In this document: piece by piece, positions 1 through 6,026 of the stretch
How the letters are laid out: the number at the start of each line of letters is the position of its first letter
How positions within the stretch are numbered: position 1 is the stretch's first letter
Source: Muribaculaceae bacterium
Lineage (GTDB): Bacteria; Bacteroidota; Bacteroidia; Bacteroidales; Muribaculaceae
Direction: 5' to 3'
Length of the DNA stretch: 12,055 nt
Assembly: GCA_017619255.1 (NCBI GenBank)
Contig: JAFZSS010000029.1
Location: 1 to 12,055, forward strand
The notes under the pieces: generated by a model
Told to the model about the DNA's origin: nothing
Seen by the model: only the letters and a program-made list of their open reading frames with translations
Databases searched by the model: none
Program-made: the position numbers and the translations under genes

Positions 1-356
1 CCGGCGGCAACGCTCTCAAGTTCTACAGCAGCGTGCGACTCGACATCCGCCGTCTGGCACACATCAAGGACGGCGAACGCGTACTGGGTGCGCAGACGCG
101 CGTCAAGGTGGTGAAGAACAAGGTTGCCCCACCCTTCCGCAAAGCCGAGTTTGATGTCGTCTACGGCCAGGGAATCAGCCGCGAGAGCGAGATTCTCGAC
201 ATGGGCGTTGAGGCTGGTATCATCAAGAAGAGCGGCGCATGGTTCAGCTGGCAGGACCTCCGCCTGGGCCAAGGCCGCGAAGCCGCCAAGCAATACCTCA
301 TCGACAACCCCGACACCGCCGACGCCATCGCGGCGCTGTTGCAAGCCACCACTTGA
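1..356 (+). CDS. recA: RecA recombinase, C-terminal part (5' end outside window)
   Basis: The open frame runs in from the left edge (reading from base 3) and ends at TGA 354-356, giving 117 residues. It opens with [17 protein letters not shown], a hallmark of the RecA core, followed by [14 protein letters not shown] and [12 protein letters not shown]. These are the conserved end of the ATPase core and the start of the C-terminal domain. The tail ([22 protein letters not shown], read in pieces) matches the GAWYSY...GQG pattern of bacterial RecA. RecA forms ATP-dependent filaments on single-stranded DNA, performs strand exchange and triggers LexA-type self-cleavage. The Walker A and B motifs lie upstream of the window. 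The gene is the last of its transcription unit: a strong hairpin terminator lies about 100 bases downstream and the next gene is convergent. The identification is essentially certain. Confidence 0.97.
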   Translation, partial: GGNALKFYSSVRLDIRRLAHIKDGERVLGAQTRVKVVKNKVAPPFRKAEFDVVYGQGISRESEILDMGVEAGIIKKSGAWFSWQDLRLGQGREAAKQYLIDNPDTADAIAALLQATT

Positions 357-374
357 GCCCCACAATCTAATACC

Positions 375-407
375 ATGAAAACCACTTTTATTTATCAAAC
401 AACTTAA
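375..407 (+). other. Ten-codon ORF after recA (possible remnant gene start)
   Basis: ATG 375 opens a ten-codon frame (MKTTFIYQTT, stop TAA 405-407) between recA and its terminator. Its leader and first codons (CTAATACCATGAAAACC) closely resemble the start of the portal-like gene (CTAATACACCATGAAAAC, about 2635-2652), and TAATACC also precedes the gene at 4080. It could be a decayed gene start or simply a typical Bacteroidales A-rich leader arising by chance. There is no evidence that it is translated. Confidence 0.15.
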
Positions 408-445
408 ACAACATGTAAGACAACAGGATCAACTTTTTTGATGGG

Positions 446-494
446 GCAAAAGACAAGATGAGGGTGCGCCATTCGGGCACACCCTCTCTTTTGC
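446..494 (+). terminator. Intrinsic terminator downstream of recA
   Basis: The inner stem pairs GAGGGTG (460-466) with CACCCTC (480-486). A mismatch follows, then GCC (468-470) pairs with GGC (476-478) around loop ATTCG. A U-rich run TCTTTT (487-492) follows. An outer arm GCAAAAGA (446-453) also matches TCTTTTGC (487-494), so the structure could act from both sides. It lies between recA and the convergent methyltransferase gene, as expected for a terminator. Confidence 0.75.
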
Positions 495-499
495 TATCA

Positions 500-524
500 G
501 AAATGCCACCCAACCGGATGGCAT
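500..524 (-). terminator. Possible weak terminator downstream of the methyltransferase gene
   Basis: ATGCCA (503-508) and TGGCAT (519-524) form an inverted repeat, extended by CC/GG past one mismatch, with loop AACC. On the minus strand it is followed by a short TTT. It sits 15 bases past the methyltransferase stop codon. The U-run is short, so terminator strength is uncertain. Confidence 0.4.
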
Positions 525-538
525 TATATATATTGTAC

Positions 539-1258
539 TTATTGTTTTGCTTTTCGGGTGAGACGGGCCAGATAGTCGTAGTGGGGGCCGCGCACCAGGA
601 TATCGCTGTGGAAACCGTGGGCGGCAGCCTGCTCGCGCAGGGTTTCTGGGTCGATAAAGAGCCAGGGGAATGGCTCACCCTTGATGTCACGGTACTGCAT
701 CTGATAGGTCAGCTCGCCATAGTAGCCATCGATGCCCGTGAGGTCGATAAAGCCGTCCTCGTCCTCAAAGACATAACAGATGTCGCTGGAGTCGCACAGC
801 AGTTGGCCGCCGGGTGCCAGCAAGTGGTCCACCTGCATGAAGAAGGCAGGCAGCCGGGAGAGCGTGCCCACGATGCCGATGCCGTTCATCAGCATCAGGA
901 TGGTGTCATATTGGCCGTCGAGGGTGAAAAAGTCCTGCTCACGCACATCTTTGACACCGCGCTCCCGCATTGTTGCCACTGCCAGAGGCGAGATGTCTAT
1001 GGCCGTGACGCGCTTTTCCATCGCCTGCAGTGCCAAGGCATGACAGCCGGCACCCGCCCCCACATCGAGGATGGCGCCAGTGGCGACTTGCAGCGCCTCG
1101 CGCTCAACGACGGGCATCTCCTCGAGCCGGCGGAAGAGCGTGGCGACGGGAATCTCGTCCTCGTCGAACATCGGCGAGAACACACGCAGGCGCGCCGCCC
1201 TACCCTCGCGGTGGTAGTCGGCGATGGCCTGTCCCATCGGGTAGTGGTCGTTTTTCAT
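539..1258 (-). CDS. Class I SAM-dependent methyltransferase, substrate unknown
   Basis: This is a 239-residue protein with a Rossmann-type methyltransferase core. Motif I is LDVGAGAG at residues 64-71, which binds SAM. An acidic strand end VTAIDIS follows (Asp88, expected to contact the ribose), then a motif around QYDTILMLMNGIGIVG and a LLAPGGQLL segment typical of the family. The N-terminal 60 residues are helical and the C-terminal part (GYYGELTYQMQY...) probably shapes the substrate site. The ATG at 1258 is preferred. It overlaps the stop of the upstream flavoprotein gene by one base (TAATG), which implies translational coupling, whereas the longer frame begins only at a GTG inside that gene. 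The substrate cannot be told from sequence; a small molecule or a protein are both possible. No signal peptide is seen, so it should be cytoplasmic. Confidence 0.85.
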   Translation of the reverse strand: MKNDHYPMGQAIADYHREGRAARLRVFSPMFDEDEIPVATLFRRLEEMPVVEREALQVATGAILDVGAGAGCHALALQAMEKRVTAIDISPLAVATMRERGVKDVREQDFFTLDGQYDTILMLMNGIGIVGTLSRLPAFFMQVDHLLAPGGQLLCDSSDICYVFEDEDGFIDLTGIDGYYGELTYQMQYRDIKGEPFPWLFIDPETLREQAAAHGFHSDILVRGPHYDYLARLTRKAKQ

Positions 1259-1878
1259 TAACGGATGAAATGTGTGCCTTGCCAGGGCTCGTATTCGGGC
1301 GTTTGGGCCGAGCCCGTACTCAGCTGGCGAATCATCCACGCCATGTTCTGGGCCATGGTCCGCATGGTCTGCATACCCTCGTCGTCGAGGCGCACCTCGC
1401 CTGGCTCACGGCCGTAGGCGATGTTCCAATACTGAGAAGTCACCAACGGCATATTCACCATCTGGAACGGCATCTGCAGCGTCTGGAACGCTGCTGTGGC
1501 GCCACCACGGCGGCATACTGCAACAGCGGCAGCGGGTTTGCCCTTCACCTTGGCACCGGCAAAGAGCATACGGTGAATCAGGTTCATCACCGAGCCTGTT
1601 GGAGTACCGTAGTACACGGGGGATCCCACAATGAGGCCGTCGGCCTCGTTCATTTTGTCGATGACCTCGTTGCAGAGGTCATCATTAAACGCGCAGTGGC
1701 CGTCATTGGCACGCACGCAACCACCACAAGAGATGCAACCGCGCACGGGCTTGGTGCCGATCCATACAATTTCGGTGGTGAAGCCCTGTTCTGTCAGGGC
1801 CTTTGCAGCCTCGCTGAGGGCAAAAAAGGTGTTGCCCTTCTCATGAGGCGAGCCATTAATCAATAAGACTTTCTTCAT
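1258..1878 (-). CDS. Flavodoxin-fold NAD(P)H-dependent oxidoreductase with iron-sulfur-type Cys motif
   Basis: The protein has 206 residues. The N-terminus MKKVLLINGSPHEKGNT is the beta strand plus FMN phosphate-binding loop of the flavodoxin-like NADPH-dependent FMN reductase family. GSPVYYGTPTG (residues 85-95) is the second FMN-contacting loop. Cysteines at 48, 51, 54 and 62 form CX2CX2CX7C. This fits the compact CX2CX2CX4-7C motif that binds a 4Fe-4S cluster in iron-sulfur flavoproteins (Isf family), so electron transfer through FMN and a cluster is likely; the physiological partner is unknown. The start is ATG 1878 (CAT at 1876-1878). It overlaps the methyltransferase start by one base, so the two genes are probably co-expressed. 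The upstream spacer is a low-complexity repeat with no clear promoter. Many plain flavin reductases keep some of these cysteines, so the cluster itself is inference. Confidence 0.85.
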   Translation of the reverse strand: MKKVLLINGSPHEKGNTFFALSEAAKALTEQGFTTEIVWIGTKPVRGCISCGGCVRANDGHCAFNDDLCNEVIDKMNEADGLIVGSPVYYGTPTGSVMNLIHRMLFAGAKVKGKPAAAVAVCRRGGATAAFQTLQMPFQMVNMPLVTSQYWNIAYGREPGEVRLDDEGMQTMRTMAQNMAWMIRQLSTGSAQTPEYEPWQGTHFIR

Positions 1879-1885
1879 ATCGTTT

Positions 1886-1955
1886 TTAGTTTCTAGTCCC
1901 TAGTCCTTAGTTTCTAGTGATAATTGCTAACAGCTAATTGCTAATAACTAATTAA
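1886..1955. repeat. Low-complexity spacer with two short tandem or direct repeats
   Basis: TTAGTTTCTAGT occurs at 1886-1897 and again at 1907-1918, separated by CCCTAGTCC. Next to it TAATTGCTAA occurs at 1921-1930 and 1935-1944, a 14-base unit repeated about 2.5 times (TAATTGCTAACAGC, TAATTGCTAATAAC, TAATTAATC). The spacer is AT-rich, unlike the GC-rich genes, and its end contains the stop codon (CTA 1948-1950) of the neighbouring minus-strand gene. It has no coding potential. It resembles slippage-derived intergenic filler of a kind seen in Bacteroidales genomes. Confidence 0.7.
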
Positions 1956-2478
1956 TCTTTGTCATGTGATAACCCATCGCCTTGAGTTGCACTGCCATGC
2001 CCATCTGGTACATCGTCTGCAGGCAAGCGACATAGGCCTTGAAGGCGTCCACCGTGCCCGGCTCGATGTCCTGGCTGTAGAGGGCACGCTTCACCCGCTC
2101 GGCACAATCGCCCACGAGTGTCTGCATCTGCTCGGCGGCGTCGCCATGAAGGTCGAGCACCTCGTCGAGGATGTACTCGTCGAGATGGTCATAACCCCGC
2201 TTGTCTCGCAGCATGAGGTACAAATCCTCCTGCTTGTCATACCGCTCCCAGTCGGTATCCCAGAACTTGGCGACCGCCATGGCGATAAGCATCATCCACC
2301 CCAGCGATGCCACGGGATAGTTGGAAAACTCACGAGCGCCGTCGGGCAGGTAGGCCTCGGCGATGGCAGGCCACTTCGCCTCCACATCGGGGCACTCGGG
2401 CAGCCGCTCATCAACAGCGTCATGTTTCAATAAGAAGCTATGCAAATCACTTAATAACGCAGTGGCAAATCTCTCCAT
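1948..2478 (-). CDS. Conserved-looking Bacteroidota protein of unknown function, mostly helical
   Basis: The protein has 176 residues and no function I can assign. Visible features are a helical N-terminus (MERFATALLSDLHSFLLKHD), a central hydrophobic segment NYPVASLGWMMLIAMAVAKFW (about 53-73), then WERY, LRDKRGYDHLDEYI and a helical C-terminus. The central hydrophobic stretch is bounded by charged segments and is more likely a buried helix than a membrane span. No signal peptide is seen. The start is taken at ATG 2478. The longer frame starts at a TTG (2508) that lies inside the putative promoter box (2506-2513), so it would not be transcribed. The pattern looks like a widespread Bacteroidales conserved hypothetical protein. 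It is the first gene of a probable minus-strand unit with the flavoprotein and methyltransferase, although a 69-base repeat spacer intervenes. Confidence 0.8.
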   Translation of the reverse strand: MERFATALLSDLHSFLLKHDAVDERLPECPDVEAKWPAIAEAYLPDGAREFSNYPVASLGWMMLIAMAVAKFWDTDWERYDKQEDLYLMLRDKRGYDHLDEYILDEVLDLHGDAAEQMQTLVGDCAERVKRALYSQDIEPGTVDAFKAYVACLQTMYQMGMAVQLKAMGYHMTKIN

Positions 2479-2505
2479 AAAAGGTCTTTTGGTTTTTCGC
2501 GGGCG

Positions 2506-2538
2506 CAAAGGTAATTAAAAATGGTTGATTCACAACAA
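2506..2538 (-). promoter_or_regulatory. Bacteroides-type promoter for the helical hypothetical gene
   Basis: On the minus strand TACCTTTG (2513-2506) matches the Bacteroides -7 consensus TAnnTTTG. A TTG-rich element (TTGTTGTG, 2538-2531) lies 17 bases upstream, near the -33 position. Transcription would start near 2499, giving a leader of about 20 bases before ATG 2478. Confidence 0.6.
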
Positions 2539-2566
2539 CTTTAACTGATTTTTTTGCATTGTGCTT

Positions 2567-2605
2567 TTTGACATGGTGAAGCCTGAACACGGCAATGTAA
2601 TTTTG
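2567..2605 (+). promoter_or_regulatory. Probable Bacteroides-type promoter of the phage-like cassette
   Basis: TAATTTTG (2598-2605) is a perfect match to the -7 box TAnnTTTG and would start transcription near 2612, about 33 bases before the portal-like ATG. A TTTG (2567-2570, within TTTTTGACA) lies upstream, but the spacing of 27 bases is longer than usual, so the -33 assignment is weak. It is divergent from the promoter at 2506-2538. Confidence 0.5.
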
Positions 2606-2644
2606 CAGCGTCGATAAGACAAAACCGATAACACCTAATACACC

Positions 2645-4075
2645 ATGAAAACACCAACCATCAACGAACAACACACCCGCGTGCTACGGGCTGCCTATCA
2701 AGCCTGGATGCGAGCCACAGGACTGCGACAGGCACGATTGAGGAACAAGCGCTTCACCTACGGCGACCAGTGGGGCGACCCGGTGAAGGACCATCAGGGC
2801 CGCATCATGACCGAGGGCGAGCACCTGGCAAGCCAGGGCTGCGAAAGCATCACCAACAACCTGATCAGACAACTGGTGAAAACCATCGTCGGCCGTTTCA
2901 GGTCACAATACATCCAGCATGAGGGGGACAAGATGGAGACGCCGTTGGATACCATCAACGAGGAGAATGAACTAGACGAACTCGACAGCCGCGCACTGGA
3001 GGAATTCCTCATCTCGGGATGCTGCTTCCAGCGCGTCGACACACGCCACGATCCCGGCGAGAGTGAACGCGTGACCGTCGAGAATGTGAATGTCAACAAG
3101 ATGTTCATCGGGCCCATGAACGATCCGCGCGCCTGGGACTGTGAACTCATTGGGCATCTGCACGACCTGAACATTGCTCAACTGCTCAGACGCGTAGCCG
3201 ACGGCAACCCACGCAAGGCAGCATGGGTACGGCGCCTCTACACCGATAACGCCGAGAGCCGTCAAGTCGATTTCATCACACGGTTGGGTGCCGACTCTCA
3301 ACTGGGGACCGACTTCTGGCATGCCAGTGACGGCAAGTGCCGCGCCATCGAGGTGTGGACCCTCGAGAGCCGCGAGGTCATCGTGTGCCACAATCGGCAC
3401 GAGGGCACGCTCACCGTGGAGCCAGCGCCTGTGGGACGACGCATGAAGAGCAGGCCTGAAGTCACCACCCGTTGGGACATCGCCACTGTGTGGCACTGCC
3501 GGTGGTTCAGCCCCATGGGCGACCTGCTGTGTGAATATGACTCACCCTGGAAACACGGCAGCCACCCGTTTATCATCAAACTCTACCCGCTCACCGACGG
3601 CGAGGTGCATGCCGTCGTCGAGGACATCATCGACACACAGAAACATGTCAACCGCATGATTTCCCTGCTCGACCAGGTGATGCGGACCAGTGCCAAGGGC
3701 GTATTGCTCTTCCCCGAGACCGCGCTGCCCGACGGATGGACCTGGGAGGACGCCCGACGCATCTGGTCCAGCGCCAACGGCCTGTTGCCCTACAATCCGC
3801 GCTACAGCGACGCCAAGCCTGAACAAATCAGTGCCAACGGCACCAACATCGGCGCCTACCAGATGATTGAGCTGCAGATGAAACTGTTTGAGGAAATCAG
3901 CGGTGTGAGCGGTGCTTTGCAAGGCAAAGACCCGACCGTAAACAGCGCCAACGCCTATCAGTTGCAAAGCGAGAACGCCAACATCGCCCTGAGCGATGTG
4001 TTTGAGACCTTTGAAACCTTCCGCCGCCAACGCGATCGCAAAATCACATTACTTATCAACCATCTAAACGATTAA
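2645..4075 (+). CDS. Phage portal-like protein (P22-type)
   Basis: The protein has 476 residues and a complete frame. The N-terminus carries a helix, then RNKRFTYGDQWGD (residues 33-45), the YGDQW-like signature common in portal proteins, and NNLIRQLVKTIVGRF. Mid-protein WHCRWFSPMGDLLCEYDSPW and HPFIIKLYPLTDGEVHAVVEDI resemble portal wing and stem regions. QKHVNRMISLLDQVMRTSAKG resembles the long tunnel helix, and the ending GVSGALQGKDPTVNSANAYQLQSEN then a charged helix is typical of portals. Portals are dodecameric rings at a capsid vertex through which DNA passes. Phage P22 portal is about 725 residues, so the long C-terminal barrel is absent; many other portals are of this size. ATG 2645 follows an A-rich leader and a -7 box. 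The gene downstream is 4 bases away. Base composition matches the neighbouring host genes. No terminase gene adjoins it, which is unusual. The family call rests on pattern recognition. Confidence 0.72.
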   Translation: MKTPTINEQHTRVLRAAYQAWMRATGLRQARLRNKRFTYGDQWGDPVKDHQGRIMTEGEHLASQGCESITNNLIRQLVKTIVGRFRSQYIQHEGDKMETPLDTINEENELDELDSRALEEFLISGCCFQRVDTRHDPGESERVTVENVNVNKMFIGPMNDPRAWDCELIGHLHDLNIAQLLRRVADGNPRKAAWVRRLYTDNAESRQVDFITRLGADSQLGTDFWHASDGKCRAIEVWTLESREVIVCHNRHEGTLTVEPAPVGRRMKSRPEVTTRWDIATVWHCRWFSPMGDLLCEYDSPWKHGSHPFIIKLYPLTDGEVHAVVEDIIDTQKHVNRMISLLDQVMRTSAKGVLLFPETALPDGWTWEDARRIWSSANGLLPYNPRYSDAKPEQISANGTNIGAYQMIELQMKLFEEISGVSGALQGKDPTVNSANAYQLQSENANIALSDVFETFETFRRQRDRKITLLINHLND

Positions 4076-4079
4076 TACC

Positions 4080-4484
4080 ATGAACGAAGAGAACATTCTC
4101 AATGAACCGGCAATGCCGACAACGGTAACGCCACCGCCCTTTTGCCCGAGTGAACAACAACAGGAAGTGCAATCCCAAGAGCCGAGCGCCTCCCTCACCC
4201 TTGAAGAGCGCATCCATGCGCTCGGCCTTGACGAGAGCGCCACCGGCAAGCTGCTCAAGCTGACTACCGGCCTGGATTCCCGTGACTTCACAACCGCACT
4301 GCTTGAAACCCTCGCCCGAGGAGTCAACCACGACGAGGATGTCCAGAATGCTGATGCCGCCGGTTACCTGCGCGGCCGCAACGAGAAAATCGAAGCCGTC
4401 CTGCATCAGCGACCTCAAGACGAGGAAGAGCCTGAAAGCACTCCCGTCTTTCCCCGTTACTGCCGCCGCAGTATCTGGGACTAA
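4080..4484 (+). CDS. Small acidic protein in scaffold position of the phage-like cassette
   Basis: The protein has 134 residues and I do not recognise its family. Residues 1-38 are disordered-looking and rich in Pro, Gln and Glu. Residues 39-110 are predicted helical, with a leucine-rich segment (LTLEERIHALGLDESATGKLLKL, read in pieces) and NADAAGYLRGRNEKIEAVL. Residues 112-121 are acidic (QDEEEPES). The last fourteen residues, TPVFPRYCRRSIWD, are basic and aromatic. It starts 4 bases after the portal-like stop, in a TAATACC-ATG leader, so it is certainly in the same transcript. Between a portal and a capsid gene the expected product is a scaffolding protein, which is typically helical, acidic and equipped with a basic C-terminal capsid-binding tail. 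That role is an inference from position and composition only; a chaperone or cargo adaptor are alternatives. Confidence 0.75.
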   Translation: MNEENILNEPAMPTTVTPPPFCPSEQQQEVQSQEPSASLTLEERIHALGLDESATGKLLKLTTGLDSRDFTTALLETLARGVNHDEDVQNADAAGYLRGRNEKIEAVLHQRPQDEEEPESTPVFPRYCRRSIWD

Positions 4485-4494
4485 GCATGTAGAG

Positions 4495-4608
4495 TGAGAA
4501 TTTAGAAATTAGGAGTTTCATCTCTCTTCAAGCCGCCCAACCCCATCTATTCTCTCTACTCTAATATCTATACTCTTTTCTCTATTATCTATTATCTAAA
4601 TCAAATTA
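4495..4608. repeat. Pyrimidine-rich low-complexity spacer inside the cassette
   Basis: The 132 bases between the scaffold-like and capsid-like genes contain no gene. From about 4545 it is a string of TCTAT/TCTCT-type words (TCTATTATCTATTATCTAA at 4581-4599), preceded by GAATTTAGAAATTAGGAG (4498-4515). No TAnnTTTG box is visible. It resembles in character the repeat spacer at 1886-1955 and looks like host-type intergenic filler, unusual inside a phage morphogenesis operon. Confidence 0.6.
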
Positions 4609-4616
4609 TCAAAACC

Positions 4617-6026
4617 ATGAACATCAACAGTTTTACCAAGGCGTTGCGTTGGATGCGACGCCACAAGAAGTTAGTCATCTTTGTCATCACCATGATTCTC
4701 ATCGCCATCTTGTCATCGTGCCTCATGGGCGCGCAAGCCAGTGGCGCCACTATGGCTGTGGGCATGCTCATCGCCGGCGTTGAAGACGGCAAGCATGTCG
4801 TTGACGGTCCCTTGACCACCGACCTCACCCGTGAGGGTTCTCCCGACCTGTTGCTCAACGAGATTGACCAACAGATCGTGAAAATCCGACCCATGTCCAC
4901 ACCCATTGACCAGATTTCGCGCTATGGCGGCAGCAAACATGCCGGCAGCATGGTAGTGGATTACTACAGCGTGGACACAAAGGCGACCAAAGCCAAACTG
5001 ACCGCTGATGTCGCCGAGTCGTCGCCCTCGGCAGGCGATGATGCCCCCATGGTCGTTATCAGCACCAGCAACAACGACATCTTTGACCCCACCGACACGA
5101 TTCTCGTGCAGAACACTTCGGGCTATGAGGCCGACGGAGAGACCGAGAGCGACCAGGACCTGATGCTCTATGTCGTGAACCGTGATGCCAACGGCGTGAC
5201 GGTCATGGCAGTCAACGGACTCACCATCAACGGTGTGAAAGGCTGTTTCCCCGAGATCACATCAGGAAGCACTCTCGTGCGCATGGGGCGTGCCGCCAGC
5301 GAACTCGATGTGCAGTCCCCACAGTTTGAGTCCTTGCCCAAGAAGAGCCGCAACCTGTGCCAGATCTTCAAGATGCAGGTCGAGCAGTCCACGCTGCAAC
5401 GCCTGTCCAACAAGGAGGTGGGCTGGACGATGAGCGACCAGGAGGAAGCTGCGGTCTATGACATGCGCCTGGGCATGGAGAAATCCTACCTCTTCGGCGT
5501 GGCACGACAAATGTGGGATGCCAACAAGAAAGAGTATGTCTATTTCACCGGCGGCATCTGGAATCAAGCAGGCAAGGAGTTTTATCTCGAAGCCATGACA
5601 GAGTTGACCGAGGCCAAGATGGTGGACCTGATGCGCGACGCCTTCACCGGCAACACGGGCAGCAAGCGCAAGATTCTGATTGGCGGCAGCGGCCTCATCA
5701 GCAAAATCAGCAAGCTCGACTACACCCGTGTCATCACCGCCGGCCAGCATGTGAGCAAATGGGGCATCGATTTCACTGAGTTGCGATCGAAGTTCGGTTG
5801 CCTGTATGTGCTGCTCAGCGAGGTGTTTGACGAGGTGGGCATGACCAACGACGGCATCGTCATCGACCCCGAGTATATCCAGAAGTACACCCACATCCCC
5901 TTCAGCACCGAACAGCTCAACCTCAAGAAGAGCGGAGTGCGCAATGTGGACGCGCTGGTGATGACCGAGGCATCATGCCTGGTGCTGCGCTACCCCAAGG
6001 CGCACATGCGCATCACGAGCCGATGA
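4617..6026 (+). CDS. Phage major capsid-like protein (HK97 fold, DUF5309-like) with N-terminal membrane/lipoprotein signal
   Basis: The protein has 469 residues. From residue about 75 onward it follows the pattern of HK97-fold capsid proteins of the DUF5309/SU10 type: STPIDQISRYGGSKHAGSM (94-112), a central KSRNLCQIFKMQVEQS strand-helix region, then DMRLGMEKSYLFGVARQ. KWGIDFTELRSKFGCLYVL, DGIVIDPEYIQKY and the ending TEASCLVLRYPKAHMRI follow, typical of the A-domain and C-terminus. Such proteins build icosahedral shells. The first 43 residues are unlike a capsid: a basic stretch (RWMRRHKK, 11-18), a hydrophobic run 19-32, then LSSC (32-35), which fits a lipobox with Cys35. ATG 4617 is chosen because AT-rich noncoding sequence ends in AAAACC just before it. 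Internal Met37 or Met46 would give a plain cytoplasmic capsid but have no AT-rich leader. The stop overlaps the peptidase start (ATGA), so the two are translationally coupled. The capsid call is by pattern. Confidence 0.72.
   Translation: MNINSFTKALRWMRRHKKLVIFVITMILIAILSSCLMGAQASGATMAVGMLIAGVEDGKHVVDGPLTTDLTREGSPDLLLNEIDQQIVKIRPMSTPIDQISRYGGSKHAGSMVVDYYSVDTKATKAKLTADVAESSPSAGDDAPMVVISTSNNDIFDPTDTILVQNTSGYEADGETESDQDLMLYVVNRDANGVTVMAVNGLTINGVKGCFPEITSGSTLVRMGRAASELDVQSPQFESLPKKSRNLCQIFKMQVEQSTLQRLSNKEVGWTMSDQEEAAVYDMRLGMEKSYLFGVARQMWDANKKEYVYFTGGIWNQAGKEFYLEAMTELTEAKMVDLMRDAFTGNTGSKRKILIGGSGLISKISKLDYTRVITAGQHVSKWGIDFTELRSKFGCLYVLLSEVFDEVGMTNDGIVIDPEYIQKYTHIPFSTEQLNLKKSGVRNVDALVMTEASCLVLRYPKAHMRITSR

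Noticed and set aside
458..1261. Long plus-strand open frame of 267 codons opposite the methyltransferase gene
   Set aside because: It is antisense to a clear SAM methyltransferase with family motifs; the translation (VVVGAAHQDIAVE...) has no recognisable domain and reflects GC-rich codon bias of the real strand.
1030..1866. Plus-strand frame of 278 codons opposite the flavoprotein gene
   Set aside because: Antisense shadow; Arg/Pro/His-rich N-terminus without motifs, while the minus strand encodes a complete flavodoxin-fold protein.
5262..5894. Minus-strand frame of 210 codons within the capsid-like gene
   Set aside because: The plus strand carries the coherent capsid-like pattern and operon structure; the minus frame has no start context or known motifs.
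5975..6022. Upstream ATG extension of the M15 peptidase by 16 residues
   Set aside because: It lies deep in the capsid-like gene and adds a His/Pro-rich stretch unlike the family; the ATGA overlap at 6023 gives a natural coupled start.
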